Positions 1-10,299 of a stretch of 22,637 nucleotides of DNA are shown piece by piece. Source of the stretch: Phoronis australis (Eukaryota; Phoronida; Phoronidae); NCBI GenBank assembly GCA_002633005.1, contig NMRA01000679.1, positions 81,866 through 104,502 on the forward strand, read 5' to 3'. Numbering within the stretch: the stretch's first letter is position 1; the number at the start of each line of letters is the position of its first letter. A model generated the notes under the pieces. That model was given only the letters and a program-made list of their open reading frames with translations. It made no database searches and was not told where the DNA came from. The position numbers and the translations under genes are program-made.

Positions 1-285
1 AGAGCACACACGGGGCTTCAGCATCCACACACTTTTTGTCAGTTAGTTGACCCTGTTGACCGCAGTTGTCCACGAATATAGTAACCTTAGGTCTTTTGGG
101 AATTTGTGGCCACCTGTCGAAGACTTGCACCCGGGAAATTAGCAGTAATAAGGCTTAGCGCGACGACGTATTTTGATAAAAATTCCATCTTTTACCAGTT
201 GTTTACATGCAGACAGCCACGCATGCGCAATTCAATCACCACTAGTACAGCAGCGACACCGCAAGGAAAATTCTCCGAATAGCCC
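1..285. other. No gene recognised
   Basis: I see no convincing coding region, RNA gene or repeat in this opening stretch. A 64-codon plus-strand frame starting at 173 begins on a non-ATG codon, resembles nothing I know, and runs into the repeat at 286-430. Confidence 0.5.
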
Positions 286-430
286 CATTACGTCATTGGA
301 TAATTTCAACACCTCCGTCTGCCGTCAGGTGTCAGGTAACGCAACCGAACGTGCTGTTGTCGAGTAGAACTACTCGATCTAAATTGATATAAAATGGTTT
401 GTTTTTTTGGGTGGCATTCTCCTTTAAGGA
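286..430 (+). repeat. Interspersed repeat, copy 1 (inverted partner at 21065-21210)
   Basis: This ~145 bp segment matches the reverse complement of 21065-21210 over nearly its whole length. A block of 33 bases (315-347 against 21151-21183) is identical. The core at 360-377 is a near-perfect palindrome, TCGAGTAG-AA-CTACTCGA, largely kept in the other copy. The segment ends in a T-rich run and the motif GGGTGGCAT..CTCCTTTAA, also shared. Such a compact shared unit fits a MITE or SINE-like family. I cannot name the family and see no target-site duplication. Confidence 0.85.
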
Positions 431-481
431 GATTCGGCCGCAGACGGTTGAGACTAGAAAGTGACAAAATCGTCAGATCCC

Positions 482-900
482 TTCCAAAGTCAACGTAAAA
501 TGTAGCTTTCTTATCAGGAACACATCTGCAAAGTTTCATAATGACCCATTGAGTGGCTTGGTAGATAGAGAGGCGGGAGCTAGAAAACGGATGCGAAAAT
601 AAAAAATGTAACCACAAGGTGGAGTAAAATCCATCAAATCTGTCCAAAAATGGAATGGCATTGTGATCACCTTATTCAAAAACTATGTGCCTAAGTTCAT
701 AAAATAACATCAAGGAACTCCATAGATACAGAGACAAACATAAAAAATAAAACCGCGAATAGTGGGCAGAGCGGAAGTCAGATCGATCCGAAAGCCGCCA
801 CCATTCATTTTCATCTTCATAGGAACACACCTACTAAATTTTAATAAGATCAATAGGTTCAGGAGATACAACAGCAGAAGCTGGATGTCCAGACAGAGAC
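482..900 (+). repeat. Diverged tandem units of about 150 bp
   Basis: About three successive units share two landmarks. One is a module with the pattern GGAACACAYCT..AAATTT followed by GATACAGAG-like sequence, seen near 521, 684 and 825. The other is a stretch of the type GGGCAGAGCGGAAGTCAGATC..TCCGAAAG, weakly repeated near 470, 640 and 790. The unit spacing is about 140-165 bp. The same unit recurs, in the same orientation, at 19076-19380. Identity between units is modest, so this is an old array or the internal structure of a dispersed element. Confidence 0.6.
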
Positions 901-2280
901 AACAACAATATCCGTAAGACAACAACTACTCTCATGCCCCTTACGGGCAAATTTGCCTTATATCTTTTGTGGTCGCTGCTACGTCAATTGAAAGTTCAAA
1001 ACATTAAATAAATCCTTATTGGAAAGCTTAAGAATCGTTATTTTTGGTAAAGCATTGCTTTACTCACACAAACTGTAACTGATTGGTAAAAGTATGTATA
1101 GGGATCTGAACAGTACGCTAAAAAGTGGTTTTGAACACTTAACTGTCTTTCCAACTTAGGAGGAAATGAGCAGATGAGAAAACTCAAGTTGAGGAATCCC
1201 CATGAGTCACAATCAGGTGATCAGAGGAATATACCTGTCCTCGTGGCACAATTGGCATCAGGCTACCTGCTGCACTTTATGCAGTATCCACTAAAGTGAT
1301 TCAGTTGAACAGTGAAAATAAGTAACTGCAAGAAATACACAATAACCTACATATCTCTATCTAAGACACATACCTGTTGTCGACAATGTTTCATGGCATG
1401 AGTCCCATATGACACATTGTTCAGCTCATCCTGTAGTACAAAGTGGTTCAGAGTTTATGATACAACTTGGAATTCACGATCTGAAAGAAGTGAATTCAAA
1501 CATTTGTCAAAGAGTGATTCTCCCGTTGCCTCAGAATGTTCATATGAAAACTTGATTTTCTTGCTATAACCTTGACATGTAGTCAAGGTCATCAAAGCAC
1601 ACAGGTAACTGGACATAACCCAAGTACAGCTCGATTCAAAATATCAAAAAAGGAAAGCTTCCAACATCTTATAAGGAAAAACTGAATGCTGTTGCAGCAA
1701 ACATCGAAAATGCCCAGCAGGCTACCAGAATAGATTGGTGCCTGTAACCTACCTAGACATCAGAACAAAATATGGAGAAATTTAATTAAAACTGCCTTCT
1801 TGATATTAACATTTTCTAAACACAAATTTGATTTTCTCTCCTTGACTCTGAAAACAATGTCAAGGTAGCCAAAATCCACTGGTGCCTGGAAGTACTCCAC
1901 CTACACATGCTCCACCACTGGAACTGGTGAGACTTGGCTAAAATATATCTTACATTAGTTTTAGTAGTCTTGGATGTATTTTCTTTTTTGAACAATTGAG
2001 CCACGAAAGACTGCAACAACCACTCGATTTGAAAAAAACATGATGTTTTAGAGAGAATAAAACATTTACGAACTTGCAGACACAACACTTATATTTCAGA
2101 ACGACACAGAGGCCAACTCGACACTTGCAGTGCCATCTATTGATTGGCAATAAAACCATCATATATTGAAGCATCCATCCAAAAAATAAAAAACAAAAAC
2201 ACAGAAAACAAACTAGATATAAGAACTCTATAGCTAAGAACTGTCTAATAGTCCACACATAAAATACACTAAGCAGCCTT
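901..2280. other. No gene recognised
   Basis: About 1.4 kb of AT-rich sequence with stops in all frames. Minus-strand frames of 90 and 102 codons (1816-2258) have no recognisable domain and look like low-complexity chance frames rich in Cys and Phe. The only structure noted is the palindrome at 1569-1589. Confidence 0.5.
1569..1591 (+). promoter_or_regulatory. Palindrome containing a nuclear-receptor-type half-site
   Basis: The arms ACCTTGAC and GTCAAGGT pair perfectly around a 5 bp spacer. The right arm extends to TCAAGGTCA (1583-1591), which matches the extended half-site bound by NR5A/ERR-type nuclear receptors. No gene is visible nearby, so this is only a sequence match and may be chance or part of a repeat. 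Confidence 0.2.
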
Positions 2281-3480
2281 TTAAGTAGAATGCTGGTCGT
2301 CGATCACAAACTGGTCAGGAACATGTGTTGTAGAGTCACTAGACGTTACAGCAACTCTGGTTTGTGCAGCAAAGAGTATCACCCAATATGGTGTATTGAG
2401 GTTCATAGGACTTGTGGAGGTGCATTCTATTACGTTGATGGCATCTGCTAGGGGTTTGCACTTCATAAGATCTGTATAACTAAGTTGCTATGTCATAAAT
2501 CCTTTCTCAAACTCTTCAGTGCCAAGTTGAATTCCCACACAGTCACTAAGACAAGGTAAGGTAGGTCCTTGGCATGTTGATTATAATGTTGAGCCATCTC
2601 TTCCATTTTGTAACTGTCACTGTAATACAAGTGCGATTTCTTGCCACGTAGAAGTAACATTCTGGCTGAGACAGGCACCAGAGAACTTGCGCAACAACCG
2701 AGTAATTGCTAAGCTGGGCTACTACCCACACCTTGTTGTGGGTTATTACGCGACTCAAATGGGGATCCATCTAAGATTTGTTGCGCTTGCGAAATCAAGT
2801 CTTGGCTGCCTTGACTTTTTCGTTTCACTGGGAGTGCTTTGGCAAAGTCATGTGATGCCAAAAGTTCCATGTGTGTAGTGACTTCCTGGATCTGATATGA
2901 TCACAGAAGGAATACCATAACAAGCAAAATGTTTCTATCTTCTAATGATGGCCAACACAGACAATGAAGGGAGACAATCCTCTTCACAGAAGTAGTAATC
3001 TACAATAATGTGATAGTCCTCACTATCAAAGGAAAATGTATCCATGCCCACCTTTTCCCAGGGATGAAAGGGGGTACCGTGTGAGCGCAGGGATTCCTTT
3101 GGTGGTGCTCTCTCGTATGTTTTGCAAGCATCACACTGTTGAATGAGCTGTTTTGTTTTCGACAGTCATTCCTGGCCAGTATAAGCATTCTTGTGCTCTA
3201 CGTAAAGTACTTTCAACACCAAGATGTAGCTCATGGAGGAGATTCTTCTTTGAGCTTGCATGCAAAAACGGACAACTCTCTCCACTTGGAAAATTAGTCC
3301 ACCTTTTAAAAAGCACTCGTTGCGAATGGAGAAGAAAGGTTGAAGCAACTGTGGAAGATCGTTCTTGTTCTGGCCATCCATCATTTATGACAATAGCAAG
3401 TAGCTGAAGGATTAGTAAGTGTTCTGTTGCAGTTCAGTAAGTCTATGGTGACATATCACAGCAGAGCCTGGTGAAGGAAA
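2281..3480 (-). pseudogene. Degraded Ty3/gypsy pol: integrase zinc-binding, core and C-terminal regions
   Basis: Minus-strand frames, broken by several frameshifts and stops, follow the order of a gypsy integrase. Around 3450-3320 there is a linker-like segment (LTELQQ). At 3316-3131 lies an H2C2 zinc-binding region with the hallmark HLGVESTLRRAQECLYWPGM, where GVESTLRRA..VYWPGM is typical. The core follows, including ISDPGSHY near 2885-2915, which corresponds to the conserved SDNGxxY segment. Around 2690-2490 comes a segment with YNQHAKDLP and a V-x-IQLGT-like sequence, as in the end of gypsy integrases. At about 2470-2400 there is a degraded RSY..RNRxHL motif of the C-terminal domain. It cannot encode a functional enzyme. 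No LTR was recognised beside it. Its content complements the protease-RT-RNase H piece at 9140-11763 on the same strand. Frame boundaries are approximate. Confidence 0.85.
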
Positions 3481-4344
3481 TCTCAAAAGCGCTGCATTTT
3501 ACAAGGCGAAGTGTCTGGTAGAGCACAAAAGATTTCCGTGGATTTATCAGCATAAGGTCTGCATACGTAACGAGCCCCATTGTGTGATCTGTGTACACCA
3601 TCAATTGACCAGTCATAAAACTTTATTACTTCAGCCAAGTTGTCTTCAGTTGTAAAAACACAACTTCTTGACTTTTAGACAGAGATCACTTTTGATATTT
3701 TATTTGAATTCCTGATAAAAAATACTGCAAAACCGTATCTTACACTTTTGAATTTGTTGTTTGTTGAGGCGTTTTTCTAAGTACTACGGCTCTGGCCCTA
3801 AGTGCCTATGAATATTTATCTACACTTTTTGACTCGTTTAGTTCATTCTGTTCGAAAAGTTTTAAAATTAGCAAAATAAGTGTTTAAACACACCTTTGAA
3901 AAGATTCGTGTCTTTAAGTACAGGCCTGTAGCCAGCATTGCACAGGAGTGGTTCGAATTTCTAGAAACGTCGACACTCGAGTTTTCGGTAAGGCGCTTGA
4001 AGCTTAATTATGGGAAAAAGAATTCTTTTTCCACGACAACAATAGCTCTCAGCTCCATGTCTTTCTGAGATAAGATGGAATTTGTAATACCAGAAATGAG
4101 GATGTGACGGTTGCTCGCAAGAAAATGGAACTCAAATTCGGACGTAATGTGATCAACAAATATAGGCCTAACGCTCTCGCGTTACCTCCTGCCAAACTTT
4201 CAAATTGAGCTTTTTTAAATGAGTGATTACACCTCATTACATGCTCGGACAGTAATATTTAGTCAGAGATGAGTTGACGTAGTTTTTCATCTGATTACAT
4301 TTTTGTTAAAAGTTGCTTACATCGCTGGAAATGGGAACAGCCCA
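3481..4344. other. No gene recognised; two perfect 12 bp palindromes
   Basis: AT-rich sequence without a convincing gene. A minus-strand frame of about 55 codons near 3460-3610 stays open but is not recognised. Two perfect palindromes lie 27 bp apart: GTGTTTAAACAC at 3880-3891 and TACAGGCCTGTA at 3919-3930. Confidence 0.4.
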
Positions 4345-5112
4345 TTATTACAAAGGTTCACTACTTCAAAGGTTCACCACTCCAAAAATGTCTAAAATTT
4401 CTGACTCGGGTGTAACTGTTATACTTTTACATGCAAAAAAATGACACTTTAATAAATCACTTTGTTTGGATTTATGTGCATGTGAAATTGTCTGCATGTC
4501 TTACGGAAAAATGAGTAAGTACTTGCATTTCTAAAAAATATGAAGCAGGAATGTTGATGAATTATCAACCACAATACATTCATCAATCCCATGTCAAGAT
4601 CACATCATCTCACAGCGCAACAGAAAAGTTTAGGGCCGCTATGCTTCAACCTCACCCACCAGAACTAATTGCACGGCCGCATAGAAACCAAATGCAGTTA
4701 GTAGGCTACCCTGTCCCTGGCAGTCTTCACGAAGTCTCATCCAGTCTTCTTAAATTTAAAACTGCCGTTGGTCGCCGCATCCCGGACCCGTGCCCCAGAT
4801 GTTGTCTTTAATTGAGAATGAGTCTTTACTTAGATTCCAAAATCACGATTGCCAGTGATTGGAACTGAGCTCTTTTGTAAACAATGTAAATCAATTTTTG
4901 GGACTATTGAACTCTTGCACACCCTTTAAGTGGTTACTTAATTGACACAAATACAATACTTAATTCATGTTGGTGCTGAATCATTAGTGAAAAATCAGAG
5001 TAATGAACTGTAGGAGTTTTGGTTTCGGAATTTTGGACATTCGAAGTAGTGAACTTTCGAAGGTAGCAAACCTTCGGATTAGTGAATCTTAGGACATGTA
5101 ACCTTGGAAATC
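4345..5112. mobile_element. Putative non-autonomous DNA transposon with modular inverted ends
   Basis: The left end (4351-4400) carries direct copies of a 16 bp module, CAAAGGTTCACTACTT and CAAAGGTTCACCACTC. The right end (about 5030-5110) carries three or four 16-17 bp modules of the reverse-complement type, such as TCGAAGTAGTGAACTT. Read as reverse complement, the right end aligns with the left for about 50 bp and continues into a shared TGTCYAAAATT segment, so these behave as terminal inverted repeats. The interior holds an 86-codon plus-strand frame (4551-4811) that I do not recognise. No transposase is visible and I could not define a target-site duplication. Confidence 0.55.
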
Positions 5113-5154
5113 TTTTCCATCAAGTTTGTTGCTCGGTAAAACGGAAAAAATATG

Positions 5155-6345
5155 TCGTAAAATTATGGCTCAAGAGTACAATGCTGGCGGAGCTAGAATG
5201 ATTGACGTCAGCTCCTTTATGAAAGCCATTAAAGTAACTTGGTTTCGTAGACTACTTTGTCAAAGTACTACAAGTCCTTGGGCAGTTTAGCAAATGGTCT
5301 GTTATCTAGAGTTTCAGAGAATTACTTAATGTTCGGGGATTTCTATTTTTCAAAGATGTCCCAAATGACTTCTAATGTATTATGGAAAGAGGTTTTTTAA
5401 AGTATCCATGAATTCAGTTTCATAGTTCCCGAAAACGATGGTATTTATTAGACTCTATGGTTTAATTCGAATATACTGATAGGTAACAAACCTGTTTTCT
5501 ATAAACGGTGGTTTCAAAAAGGCATAACTCATGTACACGATTTACTTAATTCTGATGGTTACTTCCTTAATTATGAGGAGTTTATACAGAAATTTGACTT
5601 TGCCCCTGAAGTAACTTTATTTTATGGTCTACGAAGCTCATTATATGCTACTTGGAGTCATCTCAGAGAGGGAAAGCATCAAGTAATTTTACCGCATCGT
5701 CCACGATACATTGAAGTTATTTTGGGAGATGTCAAAGGAGTAGATAAAATTTACCACGTTACTGTTTCTCAGAATTGTGGAAAAACAAAGTGTCAAATGA
5801 AGTGGAGTAAAAAATTAAATCTCCCTGATACTACAGAATAGTGGTACAATGTTTTCTCTTACATCTATTCATTCACAGAAGATGCTTCTCTGAGATGTTT
5901 CCAGTTTAGGCTGATTCACAGAATCATAGGCTGTAATGAATTTTTATACAAGATTGGCGTAACTGATAGCCCATTGTGCGCTTTTTGCTTAAGTGAAATT
6001 GAATCTATTGTCCATGTGTACTGGTCTTGTAACGTAACTCAGCAGTTTTGGAATAATGTAAATAACTGGCTCGAAGATGCTGTTGGAGTTAGTTTAGAGC
6101 TGTCTGTAAAATCAGTTCTGTTTGGTGTTCAGGTGGAGGCAGTTTTTACAAAGTATGATTCTTTCCCTCGGAAAACACCACATTTATAAACAAAGATTGA
6201 AGTGCAAAATCCGTGCCTTGCAATGTTTAAAAAGGAAGTTGCTTTCTACATTTCTACTGAACGGTTTATATATATAAACAAAATGAAATACTGTGAATTT
6301 ATAGAGCGCTGGCAAGGTCTTGACCTTGTTTGCGTAGTGTAATGA
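5155..6345 (+). pseudogene. LINE (L1/Tx1-like) ORF2 C-terminal remnant
   Basis: Plus-strand frames follow the C-terminal half of a non-LTR retrotransposon ORF2, downstream of the reverse transcriptase core. They start with a segment of the type YNAGGARMIDVSSFMKAIK (about 5177-5233), continue through NKPVFYKRWFQKGITHVHDL (about 5488-5550), and reach a putative zinc-binding motif CAFCLSEIESIVHVYWSC at 5977-6030 (CxxC, then His 8 residues after the second Cys and a final Cys 4 after that). The frame is interrupted by in-frame stops (for example near 5287, 5395 and 5840) and small frameshifts, so it is dead. The reverse transcriptase and endonuclease domains are missing, as expected for a 5'-truncated LINE copy. 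An AATAAA lies at 6395-6400, about 50 bp past the last recognisable coding sequence, and could be its old polyadenylation signal. The clade assignment is by resemblance only. Confidence 0.8.
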
Positions 6346-9139
6346 ATCCTAGCTTCTACTGTGTTTATCTTTCCTCCATTGTCAAATTCAAAAAAATAAA
6401 GATTGTTGCTCGTCTGACTAATCTGCAAGGCTGTGCACCATTGTCATTGATTTACAAGAGAAGACTTTCTTCATTCACCTGAGTTTTAATGAGGTCTAGA
6501 CTTGCCTAACAATGTGAACATTTGGAGATTCCTCAGAGCAAGAAATCGCAGCAGCTAAATGTCCGATTTTTGAGGAACGACAAAGTTAACTTACCACTGG
6601 CGTGTACTGAATTTAAAAGAACGGAAACGCACACAAGTGTACACGCATGCATGTCAATCCACAAATCCACAATCAACGTGAACACTTGATGAGCAAGATA
6701 TTTGCCGATCACTTTCAATTCAAAATTTGAAAATGCCTGCACTTTATCCAAACTATGCTGGAAAATACACCAAATTAGCGTTGGCATAATTTTTTAACCT
6801 ATTACAACCACGCATTAATTTCGGAAGTGACTCGACGAAAGTTTGTTTTCGTCCTGCAATGTGGTCGGGCATTTCCTAACGTGAAGATTTTCAAAAAGGC
6901 AGCTACTTTGGCGGTGTTTAGTGCAGAGAGAAAGTGCAGACAGTGGTCAAGCTGTCGATATATGGGCCGACATTGTGAACAACGAGGTTGTCTCACCTGA
7001 CCGCTACGTTGTCCGCTTCCTAGGCCGGCCAGGTGGCGAGTAGTTTCGTTGAATGAAACCCATGCTCGAGTGCTTCCACTGTAAGAGCAAGAAAGGCATA
7101 AGCTGTTTTTATTTTATTTTTCACTGTTTTGGTATGTTTATTGTTCCTTTTGGTGCAATGATGTTTAAGCCAGTCAGTCTAACAATTGTTATCAGCCTGT
7201 TAGGTAGGATTGTTTGCCCCTGGGGCCCTGGAGCTACTACACCCGGGATTTTAGTAAACAATATGAGTGCCAAGTTTTAAAAAACGTGTCACTAAAACAT
7301 CAGTGGGGATAATTCTGCATGTTTAGGCATATAAGTTATTCCAGTTTAACAGCAGAGTCTGAATTATATTAACATAAGATTATTAATTTACGATTCCAAA
7401 ATCTTGGCACTTTTCATTTCATTAAACTTTATTTCACTCAAAAGTACCTAACAAACCTAAACTTTTGTCATGAAAACATCATCGGATCGCAATAGTTCGA
7501 ACTCATAGATCATTGTAATAGGCTAGCCTATGGTTTGGCTCTTCAATAACTACATAATAACTTGTTGAATAGTGCCGGTTGATGACATCATGCCAACACA
7601 ATGGAACACTTCTAGACATAGTAAACTTTCATGAAACGAGCCCTTGTAGATGTGGGTCCATTGTTTCCTGACGTCACAGAGACAACTGTTACTTGTCCTT
7701 TTGATTAGCTATGGAATATTCCTTGAACAAATTTGATATGGTGTATGCTGACCTAGGTCTTCTTTCTGGCGATCACATTTTGTAGACCATAGTTACCTGA
7801 TTTGTGTATGCGGTGTTGTATATTTTACATGCTGGACAATTTGCGGTATTAATATTCCAGAGAGACTATGGATGTCCTTCCGTGTAGTTGTGCTCTGTAG
7901 TATTTTTATAGACATTTTATTTTTATTTCATAGATATACAACAGACATGCAAATTTCCATTTGAAGTTCTTACTGTAGTCCATAGTGTGATACACAGTAG
8001 TTAATAACAGCATAGCAGCCCTAATACATTTTATGCTGCGTGACAGGGTGCATTAAGGTTGCTGGTCATTTTGGACAAGTTCGACACCTTCGCCTGCCAA
8101 TATTAACTTTTGCTTATGTTCGTATTAAGAAGGGATTTTAATCACTATTACATTTTCATTACTTCGTGTATTTCCGGTCTTTACAGTGATTTGGAAAGTG
8201 ATGCTCTGAATCTTATTATTTATAAACACAACTTTTGCTCAAGTGTGTTATGTTTCCAAAAACATTTTACTTTAAATGAAATACTTTAAAACATCCTTGC
8301 GTCATTCTTTTGTGATTGGCAATCGAATGTAACATCACGATTTTTAAGCGTAAAGTTCAAATCCAAATATGCCTGCCTATTAACAGTTTAGCTGTTCATG
8401 TTGTCGATATTAACCTTTACCTCCAGGTTAAAAGTTGATGTCTTACTTTATGGTTGTGAGTGATGAAAAGTTTAAAATTTTGCCAACTTGGTATCTCAAT
8501 AACAGGTTATCGGACTCAAATGCCACTATGCGATCCACGTTGTTCTCCAGGCTAAATGGGCTTGTTTTTGAATAAGATACCGTCAAAAACTGACTCGAGG
8601 CTTTAATTAATGAATCTTTTGAAAATATAGGTTTTCATCTTAAAAGCTGCATAAAATAAAAGATATTTTGAAAACTGATTTTGAGATCTGTTCATGAATA
8701 TTTGTATGAAATAAAACTTGGCCACGCTGATAATGCTTCACCTTTCCTCCAACATTTTTTGCTAAATTTTAGTAAAAACATGTTCATTTGAAGACAGATT
8801 TGTGTTAAGTAGAAAATTAAATTATACTATCTGTCTATTCTCAGAAAACATGCAACTTTTCTGAGTACAATTCTGCAATTTTACAGAAAATCTGACTTAA
8901 AGCACACATGGTTCCTGGTGAGGTTATTTACCAAAAATTATCACAATGCTCTACCTTTCATAGTATGCAAGTTAATTGTTCCACAATAATAGCAACAGTT
9001 GTGAATGACCTCTTGACCTGAGAAAGTAGTTCCCTGAAAGTCAGTTATCTTCTGCTGCACTGGACAATAGGTCTATACACAGTGCATTAGATTCCAAATA
9101 ATAGAGGGGAAATAAACTTGGGGTCATAAACTGTGGGCT
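6346..9139. other. Long stretch with no gene recognised
   Basis: About 2.8 kb, mostly AT-rich. Frames of 64-84 codons (6533-6996 minus, 7053-7280 plus) show no known domain. One plus-strand frame near 6920-7035 stays open and reads protein-like (ADIVNNEVVSPDRYVVRF), but I cannot identify it. A perfect 14 bp palindrome, ATAGGCTAGCCTAT, lies at 7518-7531. Between 7300 and 9100 I see nothing beyond AT-rich unique-looking DNA. Confidence 0.45.
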
Positions 9140-9482
9140 AAACTGGCTGATTTCACCAAAGTTTGATGCAGTATGGATAGTGGAAGCCATGTCACAGAAC
9201 TACATACCACAATGCTTCCTCAGCAGTGGGTTTCTGAGAGCTTGCTCTTGACCGCATATCAGATATAAACATACATTTACCAGGTTGCCACTGAATCACC
9301 GCATCATAGTTATGTATTCTCATGAATGTTCCTTGCAATCGCCTAGGGATTTCCATATGGGCTTCTGTACCAACGCATTTAAGGGATTGTGATCAGATAT
9401 CACAGTGACTCTAAGTCTGACAAAAAGTAAACTGATGAAATCTTACGAAAGCGTACAAGGCATGACAATATTTCCACTCTGG
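9140..9482 (-). pseudogene. Degraded Ty3/gypsy RNase H, C-terminal part
   Basis: Reading the minus strand, a segment resembling FHQFTF is followed after a stop and frame change by VTVISDHNPLNALVQKP, the counterpart of the T-x-SDHKPLEAL segment of gypsy RNase H. Further on comes WQPGKCMFISDMRSRA, the counterpart of the (Y/W)xPGK..xxADxLSRA end of the domain. Stops interrupt it, so it is not functional. The N-terminal RNase H sequence lies at 10300-10480 on the same strand, separated by an ~815 bp block of unrelated DNA, which suggests one RNase H domain interrupted. The left boundary is where recognisable similarity fades. Confidence 0.75.
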
Positions 9483-9678
9483 GGAAGCCAATGACGGCGT
9501 TTTTCGACTCAATGACTTTACCAGACGTAGAGGGTTGTGAGCCTGCGATAACATCTAGCTTTTTTGTTACCCGCCAAGCACAGCTTTTTGTCTGGTATGA
9601 CAATGGGCAGGCCAATTATCTACTAGGCTTATTACAGACCACCTGTGAACAGTCAATCCCAGAGCAAATTGGTACATT

Positions 9679-9938
9679 TGGAAAGAATAGACTGTCGGTT
9701 GTAGTTAGGCAATTTGATAACCATTTGACGAGGATTTCAGAAATGCTATTGGCTTATGTTCAAATATGTTATAATTTAACTTTTATTTTAGCAGCACAGC
9801 CCAGTCAGGCTACATAGGATCTTATTGGAGATAAGAGTAATTATCGAACAAAAGAGAGCTGACCCTCCAACCATAAATGCCAGAATGGAGTTAATCAGTC
9901 ATGTAAGATATTGGCTACAGGGGTGTTCTTTCCAACTT
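9679..9938 (+). repeat. Exact direct repeat, copy 1
   Basis: By reading base against base, 9679-9938 is identical to 10039-10298 over all 260 positions, an offset of exactly 360. The copy ends directly at the undetermined base at 9939. Confidence 0.95.
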
Positions 9939-9939
9939 N
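9939..9939. other. Single undetermined base (N), probable assembly join
   Basis: This is the only N in the window, and it sits exactly at the end of the first copy of a perfect 260 bp direct repeat. That position is what one expects where two overlapping contigs were placed end to end without merging. Confidence 0.8.
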
Positions 9940-10038
9940 ACCCACAACGCGTGACTGGACAAAGCCTTTTCAATTTAGCCGCTGGAGCGTGAGACCCCTG
10001 AGGTCCCAATCGAGTCCTCACGACAACTTCGCGTTATG

Positions 10039-10298
10039 TGGAAAGAATAGACTGTCGGTTGTAGTTAGGCAATTTGATAACCATTTGACGAGGATTTCAG
10101 AAATGCTATTGGCTTATGTTCAAATATGTTATAATTTAACTTTTATTTTAGCAGCACAGCCCAGTCAGGCTACATAGGATCTTATTGGAGATAAGAGTAA
10201 TTATCGAACAAAAGAGAGCTGACCCTCCAACCATAAATGCCAGAATGGAGTTAATCAGTCATGTAAGATATTGGCTACAGGGGTGTTCTTTCCAACTT
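10039..10298 (+). repeat. Exact direct repeat, copy 2
   Basis: Identical to 9679-9938. It is followed at 10299 by the sequence that leads into the minus-strand RNase H remnant. The 99 bp between the copies (9940-10038) are found once. Confidence 0.95.
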
Positions 10299-10299
10299 G

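Larger units (their letters stand above)
9483..10299. other. Non-pol block inside the RNase H region
   Basis: This ~815 bp block separates two parts of the gypsy RNase H. It shows no pol similarity on either strand. It contains the duplicated segments 9679-9938 and 10039-10298 and a single undetermined base. It could be an insertion, or in part an assembly error. The 108- and 88-codon plus-strand frames here are the same frame repeated by the duplication and are not recognised. Confidence 0.6.

Noticed and set aside
482-900. CRISPR-like array
   Set aside because: The units are about 150 bp, diverged, and without short spacers. The context is eukaryotic repeat DNA.
1816-2258. Minus-strand Cys/Phe-rich frames as a small secreted or membrane protein
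   Set aside because: The composition fits translated AT-rich DNA, there is no convincing signal peptide or conserved pattern, and the two frames overlap each other.
4551-4811. 86-codon plus-strand frame as a gene
   Set aside because: It lies inside an inverted-repeat element, shows no domain I recognise, and has no supporting context.
6268-6280. TATATATA run as a promoter TATA box
   Set aside because: It lies inside the LINE coding remnant and is a short simple repeat.
7490-7530. B-box-like AGTTCGAACTC as a tRNA or tRNA-derived SINE
   Set aside because: No A box at the right distance and no cloverleaf could be formed.
9491-10177. Two similar plus-strand ORFs sharing a C-terminus, as a duplicated gene
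   Set aside because: The shared part is the exact 260 bp duplication beside the N, and the frame lies in a non-coding block within a dead gypsy element.
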